A DNA stretch of 64,000 bases from Paenibacillus physcomitrellae (GTDB lineage: Bacteria; Bacillota; Bacilli; Paenibacillales; Paenibacillaceae): the NCBI RefSeq assembly GCF_002240225.1, contig NZ_CP022584.1:1054001-1118000 (forward strand), read 5' to 3'. The position numbers and the translations under genes are program-made. Under the pieces are notes generated by a model. The model ran no database searches and was not told the origin of the DNA. It worked only from the letters and a program-made list of their open reading frames with translations. The first letter of the stretch is position 1; each line of letters starts with the position of its first letter. Below, in pieces: positions 54,232-63,146 of this stretch.

Positions 54232-55104
54232 CTATTCCTTACTTGCCCCAAGCAAAATTCCTTTCATGAAAAACCTTTGCACAAAAGGATAGATGGCAAT
54301 CAGAGGCAAAATAGCGATGATGATGCCGGCCATCTTCACATTGGTCGTCACCATATAAGTGCTTGATGTTGCGCTTGTATCCACGATCATCGACTTCAGC
54401 GCGAGCTGCAGTGTATATTTCATGCTGTCATTAATAAAAACCAGCGGTTCCGTAAACATGTTCCAGCGTCTTACAAACTCAAACAGTGTAACCGTAGCCA
54501 AGCCAGCCGTGGCCAGCCTCATATAGATGGCGCCAAATACCCAAAATTCCCCGGCACCATCAATCTTCGCCGACTCGGCGATTTCATACGGAATGCTGAG
54601 AAAGAAATTCCGCATCAGAAGGATGGAGAAGCCGGACACCAGGCCCGACAAAACCAGCACGCTGAGCGTGTTGATCAAATGCAGGTCCTTATTGACGACA
54701 TATAAAGGAATAAGCACCGCTTCCTGCGGGATCATCATCGTAATCAGGATAAAGGTGATCATCAGCTTTTTCCCCGGGACATAAGGGTGCACCAATACAT
54801 ATCCAGCCAGCGAGGACAACAGTACATGCAGCAGCGTCCCCGTTACCGTTACGGTTACGCTGTTCACAAACGGCCGCCAGATGTCCAGACTTGTCCAGAT
54901 GATTTTATACCCCTCAAAGCTGAAGTCCTTGGGCAGCAAAATAATGTCGGGCTGCATGGAGGCCACCCCTGACGACAAAGATAAGGAAATTACGTTCAGG
55001 AAAGGGATGATCATGGTTAACATCAACAGCAGCAGAAAAAGCAGATTAATCGCATCAAATACCCGGCTTCCCCAGCCTGCCCGTTCAAATCGTTCTATGC
55101 CCAT
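54232..55104 (-). CDS. Carbohydrate ABC transporter permease (LplC-like)
   Basis: A 290-residue permease of the CUT1 class with six membrane helices. The ATG at 55102-55104 is preferred to the TTG just before it; GAGGTG lies nine bases upstream. The EAA loop is recognisable (ESAKIDGAGEFWVFGAIYMRLATAG), as is the family start FLNVISLSLSSGVASMQPDIILLPKDFSFEGY. It resembles LplC/YtcP-type permeases. It follows permease 1 by six bases. Confidence 0.93.
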   Translation of the reverse strand: MGIERFERAGWGSRVFDAINLLFLLLLMLTMIIPFLNVISLSLSSGVASMQPDIILLPKDFSFEGYKIIWTSLDIWRPFVNSVTVTVTGTLLHVLLSSLAGYVLVHPYVPGKKLMITFILITMMIPQEAVLIPLYVVNKDLHLINTLSVLVLSGLVSGFSILLMRNFFLSIPYEIAESAKIDGAGEFWVFGAIYMRLATAGLATVTLFEFVRRWNMFTEPLVFINDSMKYTLQLALKSMIVDTSATSSTYMVTTNVKMAGIIIAILPLIAIYPFVQRFFMKGILLGASKE

Positions 55105-55110
55105 CAATTT

Positions 55111-55989
55111 CTACACCTCGTCAAATCTGGTTAGTTTTCTTACGATCAGAGTCAGAAGCAACGTAAAGATCAAAACCAGCATACTGGCTGCCGCAGCCAC
55201 TCCGACATGAAAGTCAAGAATGCCCTTCTGGTATGTGTAATACATGAGCACGTCGACATCCGGAGCCGTCGAATTGTTCCGCAGGACAAACACCTGATCG
55301 AAAATGCGGAGCACGCCAAGCGTATTGAGCAGCAGAACTACTTTCATCGTGCTTTGAATCTGAGGTAAAGTGACATAACGGACCTGCTGCCATCTGGTGG
55401 CACCGTCCAGTCTGGCCGCTTCATATAAAGAGGGATTGATGGCCACAATTCCAGCCAGAAATAAAATACAGTTATACCCCATGTCCTTCCAGGTCGCTAC
55501 CAGAATCATCACCACTCTTGCCCAGCCGGATTCGGCCAGATAATGCACGGGCGGGATGTCCAGGGTCCGCTGCAGCAGAAGGTTGACCAAGCCAGTGTCC
55601 GGTGAAAGCAGATAGATCCACATGCCGCCGACGACTACCCAGGATAATAAATGGGGGACGTATAAGATCATTTGCGCCGTTTTCTTAAACCACGACTTAA
55701 GCACTTCATTTAAGGATAAGGCAATGATCAGCGGAGCCAGAAAGCCGCAAACGAGCGATCCTCCGCCTATGACAAGAGTATTAGTCAACGATTTCCAAAA
55801 GTTTGGATCATGCCATACCGTCCCGTAATTATCGAAACCAATGTACGGCCGATTTCCGATCAGACGATAGTCCTGAAAGCTAATTTGCAGCCCCCTGGCC
55901 AGCGGATAATAGCCGTAGACCAGAAAGTAGCAAATGACAGGGACCATCATCAAATAAAGCGCTCCGTATTTACACCAAGTTTTCAGCAT
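55111..55989 (-). CDS. Carbohydrate ABC transporter permease (LplB-like)
   Basis: A 292-residue permease with six membrane helices, first of the permease pair. Features: PVICYFLVYGYYPLARGLQISFQDYRLIGN, SWFKKTAQMILYVPHLLSWVVVGGMWIYLLSPDTGLVN and the EAA loop YEAARLDGATRWQQVRYVTLPQI. This is the LplB/YteP type, frequent in Paenibacillus for oligosaccharide uptake. No ATPase gene is in the operon, as usual for this type, where a shared MsmX-like ATPase serves several importers. Confidence 0.93.
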   Translation of the reverse strand: MLKTWCKYGALYLMMVPVICYFLVYGYYPLARGLQISFQDYRLIGNRPYIGFDNYGTVWHDPNFWKSLTNTLVIGGGSLVCGFLAPLIIALSLNEVLKSWFKKTAQMILYVPHLLSWVVVGGMWIYLLSPDTGLVNLLLQRTLDIPPVHYLAESGWARVVMILVATWKDMGYNCILFLAGIVAINPSLYEAARLDGATRWQQVRYVTLPQIQSTMKVVLLLNTLGVLRIFDQVFVLRNNSTAPDVDVLMYYTYQKGILDFHVGVAAAASMLVLIFTLLLTLIVRKLTRFDEV

Positions 55990-56096
55990 GAACTCTCACA
56001 TCCTTTGTTCGGCAGGTTTGATAGATATGCAGAAAACGGGCTTTGGCCGTGAAGCTGTTTGAGCCCTCACAGCCCGCCCCCCTTCTGCGATCTGCC

Positions 56097-57638
56097 CTAC
56101 TCGTCGATCAGATTAGCTGCTTTAAGCTCTTTCTGCATCTGTTTCACAGCATCAGCAGCCGGCATGCTTCCGGACATCGCCTTCAGAGCATAATTGGTCA
56201 CGATCTTCTCAGCATCGCTCCATTCCGGAAGAGACAATTCGAGGGTCGCATACTGTTTGACCAGATCCTGCGCTGCTTGGACACCCGGCAGTTTGTCGAA
56301 CGGGGCTTTGACGTTTTCGTTGTACCAGAACGGAACTCCATGATCCATACCATGTTCTTTTCCCGTTTCAGTCAGCGTATAAGTTCCATTGTCTTTCGTG
56401 TAGTCTTCACCTTCGATGCCCAGGCTGCCCAGGATGATGCCCGGCTCCGAATGCCAGAATTCCAGGAATTTCTCGGCGGCTTCCACATGTTCCGCATTAG
56501 CCGGAACCATCCAGTAGTCCGGATCTCCGCGTCTCAGTATGATTTTGCCGTCCGGTCCTTCCGCTCCGGCAACGGCTTCAGCCTGAAAGGACGTATTCGG
56601 ATCTTCTTCTTGGCGCGTATTGTTCAGCATGCCAACCCAGGCGTCCCAATAAGTGATCATGCCGACACGGTCGGTCAGGAACAGGTTGCGCATTTTTGCG
56701 GTATCATTGGTGACGAAGTTAGGGTCCAGAATGCCTTCCTTCGTAAGTTTGGCGAACCATTCATACATCGGGATCGCCGCATCCGAAGCGTAAGGGATGG
56801 TCCGTTTGCCGTCTTTCATAACATAGCGGTATTTCAAGCCCGCAGCAGACATAAAACCTTGAATATCATAGAGTCCTGAAGTGGACAGACCGTAGGTGTC
56901 TTTTTTGCCGTTGCCGTCCGGATCTTGTTCCGTGAAAGCTTTTAGCACGTTATAATAGTCATCCAGCGTTTTAGGCTCCTGCAGGTGCAGCTTGTCCAAC
57001 CAGTCCTTGCGCACAATCGGCATCGTGCCGCCCTGGAATTTGCTGAATACGGCATAAATATGGCCGTCTTTGCCCTTCAACTGATCCCATTCCTCGGTCG
57101 GTACGACAGTAGGATCGGAAAGTTCCTTTGAACCTTGAACAAAATCCGTCAAGTCCATAGTAACGCCTTGGTCGATAAACGTATTCAGCTTACCAAGGTC
57201 ACTGCCTTCGATCAGGTCATATTTCTCACCCGAACCAAGCGCGGTCAGCACCTTCTGGTCATAATCGCTTGCTGGTTTCTCAATCGTGACTTCAATGCCG
57301 GTCAGCCGTGTGATTTCCTCTTCAAATTTCTTCATTTCCTCAGGCGTCTTCCCGCCAACGTTGCTGGACAGAATACGCAGCTTCATGTCTGCAGCTGGGG
57401 CGGAAGAGGTTTCCCCGGCTGAAGCTGAGCCATCAGCACTTGAAGCATTGGCGCCGGAACCATTGGAAGCGTTGGAAGATGAAGTGCCGCAAGCAGACAG
57501 CAGCATGGAACCCAAAGTAAGCAGTGAGACAAGCAAAGTGATTCTGGACCGTGTTTTCTGTTTCTTCCAAGCAGGTGCCGGGCTTTCTGCAAGATGGGAT
57601 AATCGGGATGAAGTTTTAATAGGACTGTTAAAGTTCAC
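56097..57638 (-). CDS. Extracellular solute-binding lipoprotein (LplA-like)
   Basis: A 513-residue binding protein of the CUT1 class. It starts at a GTG (57636-57638) preceded by GGAGGAT. About 30 charged residues come before the signal helix, an unusual N-extension; lipobox MLLSACG follows, then a Ser/Gly/Ala-rich linker. The mature part shows DLKLRILSSNVGGKTPEEM-type start and IPYASDAAIPMYEWFAKLTKEG, typical of LplA-like family 1 binding proteins. It is probably an oligosaccharide or related ligand. A start at a later codon is possible, but none has a ribosome binding site I can see. Confidence 0.9.
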   Translation of the reverse strand: MNFNSPIKTSSRLSHLAESPAPAWKKQKTRSRITLLVSLLTLGSMLLSACGTSSSNASNGSGANASSADGSASAGETSSAPAADMKLRILSSNVGGKTPEEMKKFEEEITRLTGIEVTIEKPASDYDQKVLTALGSGEKYDLIEGSDLGKLNTFIDQGVTMDLTDFVQGSKELSDPTVVPTEEWDQLKGKDGHIYAVFSKFQGGTMPIVRKDWLDKLHLQEPKTLDDYYNVLKAFTEQDPDGNGKKDTYGLSTSGLYDIQGFMSAAGLKYRYVMKDGKRTIPYASDAAIPMYEWFAKLTKEGILDPNFVTNDTAKMRNLFLTDRVGMITYWDAWVGMLNNTRQEEDPNTSFQAEAVAGAEGPDGKIILRRGDPDYWMVPANAEHVEAAEKFLEFWHSEPGIILGSLGIEGEDYTKDNGTYTLTETGKEHGMDHGVPFWYNENVKAPFDKLPGVQAAQDLVKQYATLELSLPEWSDAEKIVTNYALKAMSGSMPAADAVKQMQKELKAANLIDE

Positions 57639-57655
57639 GTGTAGATCCTCCTCAT

Positions 57656-58741
57656 TTAAGCCTTTATTTTTTTGGGGGGTTGTGTCTGGTCCACTGAGTC
57701 AGGCTTGGATTCCCGGCGGTCGCAGGAACCGCGGACCACAAGATCCGAAGGAATAATGGTCCGTTTAGCAAGCTTGTCCTCAGCATCTGACTGCTCCAAC
57801 TGCTCCAGAAGAAGCTGGATCGCTTCAGTACCGAGCTTGTCCGCATGTAGATCGACCCCTGTTAAAGGGGGATTAAATTCCTGGGCCAGCGTTCCGCCGT
57901 AACCAAAGCAAAGCACCGACAGTTGATCGGGAATACGCAAGTTCAGTTCAGCAGCCGCTTTGTAAACGCCAAGGGCCATCGATTCGGTATCCGTTAATAC
58001 CGCCGTTATTTCCGGATTCTCCTTAAGACGTGACAACGCTGTTTCATAGCTGTAGGTTAAGGAGGTCATGGCTTGCAAGTTGTTCTGGTGGACAATCATT
58101 CCTTCAGCAGGCTTTTTGCCCTGTTGGGAGAAGGCCTGCATATAACCAGCCGTTCTGTCCGCGGTCACCGTACGATTCTCAGGCCCATTGATGAACAGAA
58201 TCTGTTCGTGCCCAAGCGAAATCAAATATTGAGTGACTTTAGCCGCAGTTCCAATGTTATCGTTGTTCACGTATGACACCCGGGTCTCATCTTCGCCCGA
58301 GGGCCGACCAATCACTACGATCGGGACATTGCGCTGCAAGCAGTCTTCAACCCGGCTGTCTCCGATGACAGCGTCCAAAATAATTTCTCCGTCTACCGGA
58401 TCGGATGCCAAATGCTCGACTTGATTCAAATAATTAGGAGACAGCGTGTTAAGCAGCAGCCGGTACCCGCGTTCGTAACAGACGGGCAGGACCCCATTGA
58501 GCAGCGAATATTGAAAGTGGCTCATCTTGAGCTTTTCTCCGCGCATATTCAGACCGATAATCCGGGTCTTCTTGTTGACCAGGCTCCGGGCCCAATAATT
58601 CGGCCTGTAATTCAGCTCTTTCGCCACCTGCATCACATGCTCTGTTACTTCCTTGCTGATCGGACGTTTCTTGCTGAATACATTCGAAACCGTCCCTTTC
58701 GAAACTCCGGCCGCTTTGGCCACATCCTCTATCGTTGCCAC
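57656..58741 (-). CDS. LacI family transcriptional repressor
   Basis: A 361-residue LacI/GalR regulator. The N-terminal DNA-binding domain is intact: ATIEDVAKAAGVSKGTVSNVFSKKRPISKEVTEHVMQVAKELNYRPNYWARSL with the hinge. The C-terminal part is a periplasmic-binding-like effector domain. It starts at a GTG (58739-58741) after AAAGGAAG. It is the first gene of the transporter operon, 17 bp before the binding-protein gene, so it should be autoregulated. Two AAACCGGTTT cores upstream are the expected operators. Confidence 0.93.
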   Translation of the reverse strand: MATIEDVAKAAGVSKGTVSNVFSKKRPISKEVTEHVMQVAKELNYRPNYWARSLVNKKTRIIGLNMRGEKLKMSHFQYSLLNGVLPVCYERGYRLLLNTLSPNYLNQVEHLASDPVDGEIILDAVIGDSRVEDCLQRNVPIVVIGRPSGEDETRVSYVNNDNIGTAAKVTQYLISLGHEQILFINGPENRTVTADRTAGYMQAFSQQGKKPAEGMIVHQNNLQAMTSLTYSYETALSRLKENPEITAVLTDTESMALGVYKAAAELNLRIPDQLSVLCFGYGGTLAQEFNPPLTGVDLHADKLGTEAIQLLLEQLEQSDAEDKLAKRTIIPSDLVVRGSCDRRESKPDSVDQTQPPKKIKA

Positions 58742-58782
58742 TGCTTTTCTTCCTTTCAGTTGTACTAGTACGAATTCAATAT

Positions 58783-58794
58783 TAAACCGGTTTT
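58783..58794 (-). promoter_or_regulatory. LacI-type operator, proximal copy
   Basis: Palindromic core AAACCGGTTT (58784-58793) of the form bound by LacI/GalR proteins with a central CG, about 43 bp before the lacI start codon. Confidence 0.7.
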
Positions 58795-58912
58795 GTAAGA
58801 CTCGTTTTTCCGGTGCCGTCTTTTTATGTAAAAATCCATATTTATAATTAATTCAGTGTTAAAAATACGTATAATTTTGCTAAAAAAAGCAAAAACAAGC
58901 GCATTTATTCAT

Positions 58913-58924
58913 TAAACCGGTTTA
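58913..58924 (-). promoter_or_regulatory. LacI-type operator, distal copy
   Basis: Perfect 12-bp palindrome TAAACCGGTTTA. Its centre is 130 bp from that of the proximal copy, so the two could be bridged by a repressor tetramer or pair. The remaining gap between them is AT-rich and contains a weak hairpin, but no promoter I would stand by. Confidence 0.7.
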
Positions 58925-58958
58925 CTAAAGTTTGGAAGAAAGCTATCTAGTTCTACGC

Positions 58959-58994
58959 AAAAAAAAAAAAAGAAGACCCAAACAAATTTGGGTC
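58959..58994 (-). terminator. Terminator of the nitroreductase gene
   Basis: Minus strand: GACCCAAA/TTTGGGTC stem (58987-58994 and 58975-58982), then CTTC and a run of 12 or more T (A tract 58959-58971). Confidence 0.85.
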
Positions 58995-59026
58995 TCCTAC
59001 GAACTCTCAATGTTAAGCTGTCTTGA

Positions 59027-59626
59027 TTATTTAAACACTTTCACGCGGTCTTCAACCGGCTGGAATTGCTTCTCGCTTGGCTGCATGGTAGGTTTGCCGA
59101 AAGGCATTTGAGCCACCAGCTTCCAATGGGACGGAATGTTCCATGCGGATTGAATTTCTTGGTCGATCAGCGGGTTATAGTGCTGCAGCGATGCGCCCAG
59201 ACCGGCTTCTTCCAGAGCCGACCAAACTACCAGCTGAAGCATACCATTGGATTGGTTAGCCCAAATAGGGAAGTTGTCAGCATAAGCTGCAAACTGCTCC
59301 TGCAGTCCTTTGATCACCTGCTCATCTTCAAAGAACAAAACGGTACCATAACCGTTGTAGAACGAAGCCATCTTTTCGGAGGTTGCCGCAAAGGCCTCTT
59401 CGCTTTTCGTAATCTTCCGCAGCTCTTCTTTGGTAATATCCCACAGCTTATGATGATGCTCGCCGAGCAATACTACTGCGCGAGAAGTTTGGGAATTAAA
59501 AGAAGTAGGCGTATGTTTAACAGCCTCTTGAACAATGTCTACAATTTGATCATCGCTGATCGTAGATTCATTGCTGATACCGTAATAGGAACGTCTTGTT
59601 TTCAAAGCTTCTAAAATTTTGCTCAT
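59027..59626 (-). CDS. CinD-like nitroreductase family protein
   Basis: A 199-residue FMN-dependent nitroreductase-family enzyme. The N-terminus LEALKTRRSYYGI carries the FMN phosphate-binding Arg pair; TPTSFNSQTSRAVVLLG, VLFFEDEQVIKGLQEQFAAYADNFPIW and GLGASLQHYNPLID match, from memory, the copper-induced CinD of Lactococcus and related proteins. It probably reduces quinones or nitro-compounds under oxidative or metal stress. Monocistronic, with its own promoter, a 21-bp palindrome at the transcription start, and a terminator. The ATG follows AAGGAGGAAA. Confidence 0.88.
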   Translation of the reverse strand: MSKILEALKTRRSYYGISNESTISDDQIVDIVQEAVKHTPTSFNSQTSRAVVLLGEHHHKLWDITKEELRKITKSEEAFAATSEKMASFYNGYGTVLFFEDEQVIKGLQEQFAAYADNFPIWANQSNGMLQLVVWSALEEAGLGASLQHYNPLIDQEIQSAWNIPSHWKLVAQMPFGKPTMQPSEKQFQPVEDRVKVFK

Positions 59627-59680
59627 CTTCTTTAATTTCCTCCTTGGTTGGTTTCTTGAACAGGAATAGCAAAATAACCG

Positions 59681-59701
59681 TTAATTACTTTTCGTAATTA
59701 A
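59681..59701 (-). promoter_or_regulatory. Operator at the nitroreductase promoter
   Basis: Perfect inverted repeat TTAATTAC-N5-GTAATTAA (59681-59688 and 59694-59701), directly at the expected transcription start. The size and AT-rich arms suit a MarR or HxlR-type redox regulator, which is not encoded in this window. Confidence 0.65.
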
Positions 59702-59730
59702 ATATATTATAGTTAAGACCTCCAAGTCAA
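59701..59730 (-). promoter_or_regulatory. Sigma-A promoter of the nitroreductase gene
   Basis: Minus strand: TTGACT (59725-59730), 18-bp spacer, TATATT (59701-59706). The palindromic operator begins inside the -10 and runs over the start site. Confidence 0.65.
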
Positions 59731-59805
59731 CTCTAATTTTTTCGAGTCATCCTTTATTACCCTCTTTTTCAACCCTGCCGCAATAATAATTAATCAGGCT
59801 AGAAA

Positions 59806-59853
59806 AGAGGTTGTCTCAAAAGATCACCTAAATGACCTTTCAAAACAACCTCT
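59806..59853 (-). terminator. Terminator of the asnS-dnaD transcript
   Basis: Arms AGAGGTTGT (59806-59814) and ACAACCTCT (59845-59853), with an inner imperfect stem, followed on the minus strand by TTTTC. Weak T tract, but it is well placed 10 bp after the dnaD stop. Confidence 0.6.
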
Positions 59854-59862
59854 TATTATCGA

Positions 59863-60579
59863 TTATCCTTTATTTGCGTTTCCCGCACCTCTAAAACGCT
59901 GCGTATAAGCTCTTGCATCTTCGGCGTTTCGCACCCGGTTTCTGCTCCATTCCAGCAAAATCCGGTCGATGTAGCGGAAATGGATTTTTCCGGCGAACAC
60001 GGCTTCCTTTAAAGCCAAGCGGATCAGCTCTTCCGGATAACCGTCCTGATCAATCCAGCCTGAAATGGTTTCGCATTCCATCGGAGACAGAGGACGGGCA
60101 AATTCCTGTTCAAAAGTGATGAACAAATTCCGCTCGGCAGAATCCGTTTCGGCCGGCTGCTCATCCAGCTGCTCCCGATTAAGCCGAAGCTCTTGCCGTT
60201 CTGCAGCGAAATGCTCCGCCAGACATAAACTTAATTTCTTGTACATGCCGTTCAGATGATAATGTTCGGACTGTACGCCGGTCTGCTCATCCGTCACCTG
60301 GTCAACCGCCAACCAGCCGTCCTTGATCAGTTTACGGATAGCGGAAGCGACCGCTCCAGGTGAAGTGCTCATCACCTGCTCAACTTCAGTAAGCGGCGGA
60401 AATTCGCTTCCGCGGCTTTGCCGGAAATGAAGCAGGTGGATCAGCAGCATAGCCTCCATATCGCTGAGCTTTAAACGGCGATAATAGGCAAGCAATGCGG
60501 CGGGCACGTTTACGGTTCCATTTTCCATCCCGTAAGCGATGCCGTTTGCCCACACCTTCCAGCCTTCATTCATGGCCAT
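59863..60579 (-). CDS. dnaD: DnaD-type replication initiation protein
   Basis: A 238-residue primosomal protein that helps load the replicative helicase in low-GC Gram-positives. The N-terminal winged-helix part has LKLSDMEAMLLIHLLHFRQSRGSEFPPLTEVEQVMSTS; the C-terminal DnaD/DnaB_2 domain has PLSPMECETISGWIDQDGYPEELIRLALKEAVFAGKIHFRYIDRILLEW with the Y-x3-I-x3-W motif. Length is close to B. subtilis DnaD. It lies directly behind asnS, as in Bacillus, but nth is not next. The ATG follows AGAGGTGAG. Confidence 0.94.
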   Translation of the reverse strand: MAMNEGWKVWANGIAYGMENGTVNVPAALLAYYRRLKLSDMEAMLLIHLLHFRQSRGSEFPPLTEVEQVMSTSPGAVASAIRKLIKDGWLAVDQVTDEQTGVQSEHYHLNGMYKKLSLCLAEHFAAERQELRLNREQLDEQPAETDSAERNLFITFEQEFARPLSPMECETISGWIDQDGYPEELIRLALKEAVFAGKIHFRYIDRILLEWSRNRVRNAEDARAYTQRFRGAGNANKG

Positions 60580-60600
60580 CTAGCTCACCTCTAGCCTGAT

Positions 60601-61896
60601 TTATGGATATAGACGATACAATGTGCGAGGGAACGGAATCGTTTCTCTGACATGGTCCAAACCGCAAATCCAGGCTACAGTTCTTTCCAGACCCAATCCA
60701 AAACCGGAGTGAGGAACCGTACCGTATTTCCGCAGATCCAGGTACCATTGATAAGCTTCCGGAGAAAGCTCATGTTCTTTGAAACGTTCTTCCATCAGCT
60801 CAGGATCGTCAATCCGCTGGGAACCGCCGATAATTTCGCCGTATCCCTCTGGCGCGATCATGTCTGCACACATTACAACTTCCGGACGATTAGGATCCGG
60901 TTTCATGTAGAAAGCTTTAATGCTTGCCGGGTAATGGGTAATGAACACCGGTTTGTCATAAGCCTCAGCGATCGCCGTTTCATGCGGTGCACCAAAATCT
61001 TCGCCCCAAGGAATATCAAATCCTTCTTTATTCAGGAACTCGATAGCTGCATCATAAGTAATCCGCGGGAATGGTGCCTGAATGTTCTCCAGCTTGGAAA
61101 TGTCACGTTCGAGCGTTTCCAGCTCAGGACGGCAGTTCTTCAGCACAGATTGCACTACATGAGAAATGAAGTTCTCCTGTACGCGCAGGCTCTCTTCATG
61201 ATCCGTGAACGCCATTTCCGGCTCGATCATCCAGAACTCGATCAAGTGGCGGCGCGTTTTGGACTTCTCGGCACGGAAGGTTGGACCAAAGGAATAAACC
61301 TTGCCCAGAGCCATCGCAGCGGCTTCCATATACAGCTGTCCGCTTTGAGTCAGGTAGGCGTCTTCTTCAAAATATTTGGTGTGGAACAGGTTGGTTGTTC
61401 CTTCAGCCGAAGTCGGCGTCAAGATTGGAGGATCCACCAAGGTGAAATTGTTGGTATCGAAGAACTCCTGTACGGCGCGGATGATTTCGGCGCGAATGAC
61501 CAAAACAGCACGCTGCTTGGTGGAACGCAGCCACAAATGGCGGTGGTCCATCAGGAAATCAACCCCGTGCTCTTTCGGAGTAATCGGATAGTTTTCAGTC
61601 AGCTGGATCAGTTCAAGACCCGTAACTGTCATTTCATAACCGGATTTGCTTCTTGGCTCCTCACGGATAACGCCTGTTACATATACAGAGCTTTCCTGGG
61701 TCAAGCTTTTCGCAAGATCCCAAACTTCTTCTGATACTTCATTCTTCACGACAACGCCTTGGATATATCCTGTGCCGTCACGAAGCTGCAAAAATTGAAT
61801 TTTACCGCTGGAACGTTTGTTATTAATCCAGCTGCCGATAACGACGGTCTCCCCGACGTGGTCTTTCACCTGTCGGATTACGGTTTTGATCGCCAT
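60601..61896 (-). CDS. asnS: Asparaginyl-tRNA synthetase
   Basis: A 431-residue class II synthetase. The N-terminal OB-fold anticodon-binding domain is [35 protein letters not shown]; class II motif 2 lies around [24 protein letters not shown], and motif 3 in [27 protein letters not shown]. Lengths and motifs fit AsnS rather than AspS. The ATG lies near TAAGAGGAGAG. Gene order ackA, asnS, dnaD in one direction with short gaps (44 and 21 bp) suggests a single transcript. No T-box is visible. Confidence 0.95.
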   Translation of the reverse strand: MAIKTVIRQVKDHVGETVVIGSWINNKRSSGKIQFLQLRDGTGYIQGVVVKNEVSEEVWDLAKSLTQESSVYVTGVIREEPRSKSGYEMTVTGLELIQLTENYPITPKEHGVDFLMDHRHLWLRSTKQRAVLVIRAEIIRAVQEFFDTNNFTLVDPPILTPTSAEGTTNLFHTKYFEEDAYLTQSGQLYMEAAAMALGKVYSFGPTFRAEKSKTRRHLIEFWMIEPEMAFTDHEESLRVQENFISHVVQSVLKNCRPELETLERDISKLENIQAPFPRITYDAAIEFLNKEGFDIPWGEDFGAPHETAIAEAYDKPVFITHYPASIKAFYMKPDPNRPEVVMCADMIAPEGYGEIIGGSQRIDDPELMEERFKEHELSPEAYQWYLDLRKYGTVPHSGFGLGLERTVAWICGLDHVRETIPFPRTLYRLYP

Positions 61897-61940
61897 TCTA
61901 CTCTCTCCTCTTACGTAGCCATAATTGGTGTGATGTGAAC

Positions 61941-63146
61941 TTATTTCGATTCTTCAACGATACGCAGTGTATCCCGTGCAATAACCAGTTCTTCATTCGT
62001 TGGGATTACCAGCACTTCTACCTTGGAATTCGGGGAAGAAATACGGCGCGGTTCGCCAGAACGGATTTTGTTCAATTCCGGATCAATTTCAACGCCCAGG
62101 TAAGTCAGATTCTCACAAACCTTCTCACGTACAACTGCCGAATTCTCGCCCACGCCTGCGGTAAAGACGATAACGTCTACGCCGTTCAAGGCAGCCGCAT
62201 AGGAGCCGATATATTTACGAAGACGATATTCGTACATTTCAAAGGCAAGCGTTGCGTTCGGTTCGCCAGCTTCCAGGCCGTCCGTAATATCGCGCATGTC
62301 GCTGCTGCTGCCGGAAATAGCGAGCAATCCGCTGTGTTTGTTCAGCATGGAATTCACTTCGCTGATTGTCAGCTCTTCTTTGTTCATGACAAAAGTGACG
62401 ACAGCCGGGTCCAAATCGCCGCTGCGGGTACCCATCATGAGACCTTCAAGCGGGGTAAGTCCCATGGAAGTATCGAAGGATTTGCCGTCTTTGATCGCCG
62501 TCAAGCTGCCGCCGTTGCCGATGTGGCACGTAATCATCTTCAAATCTTCCAGCGGTCGATTCAAATATTCAGCAGCCACTCTGCTTACATAATAGTGGGA
62601 GGTGCCGTGCATGCCGTAGCGACGGACATGATGTTTCTTGTAGAGCACTTTTGGAATCGGGTACAAGAATACTTTTTCATCCATCGTCTGGTGGAAAGCC
62701 GTGTCAAACACAACTACCTGAGGGACGTTTGGCATATTCTTCTCTGCAGCCGTAATCCCGGAGATTGCCGGCGGATTATGGAGCGGAGCAAGGTCGAACA
62801 AACGGCGGATTTCCGCTTTAGCTTCAGGGGTAACCAGAGCGGAGCTTTTAAATGCCTCACCGCCATGTACGACGCGATGGCCGACAGCCTGGATCTCATC
62901 AACAGAGTTAAGGACGCCATGCTCTTTGTCTACCAGCTTGTCAAGAACTTTACGGATCGCCGTAGTATGCTCCAGAATTTCGCTGACTTCCGTTACTTCC
63001 TCTTTACCGGTAGGTTTATGAGTCAGGATGGAGGAGTCCATGCCGATTCTCTCCACAAGCCCTTTGGCCAATACCGATTCGTCGTTCATGTCATAAAGCT
63101 GATATTTCAGGGAAGAGCTTCCCGCATTAATTACGAGTACCTTCAC
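61941..63146 (-). CDS. ackA: Acetate kinase
   Basis: A 401-residue ASKHA-fold enzyme for the acetyl-phosphate/acetate interconversion with ADP/ATP. Family signatures: [17 protein letters not shown] at the N-terminus, [73 protein letters not shown] and FTAGVGENS. It starts with GTG (63144-63146) inside the stop of the preceding hbd-like gene. Butyrate kinase is less likely, given these motifs. Confidence 0.96.
   Translation of the reverse strand: MKVLVINAGSSSLKYQLYDMNDESVLAKGLVERIGMDSSILTHKPTGKEEVTEVSEILEHTTAIRKVLDKLVDKEHGVLNSVDEIQAVGHRVVHGGEAFKSSALVTPEAKAEIRRLFDLAPLHNPPAISGITAAEKNMPNVPQVVVFDTAFHQTMDEKVFLYPIPKVLYKKHHVRRYGMHGTSHYYVSRVAAEYLNRPLEDLKMITCHIGNGGSLTAIKDGKSFDTSMGLTPLEGLMMGTRSGDLDPAVVTFVMNKEELTISEVNSMLNKHSGLLAISGSSSDMRDITDGLEAGEPNATLAFEMYEYRLRKYIGSYAAALNGVDVIVFTAGVGENSAVVREKVCENLTYLGVEIDPELNKIRSGEPRRISSPNSKVEVLVIPTNEELVIARDTLRIVEESK

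Noticed and set aside
59806..59853. Insertion-sequence end (AGAGGTTGT inverted repeat)
   Set aside because: No transposase or target duplication is present; the structure is fully explained as the dnaD terminator.
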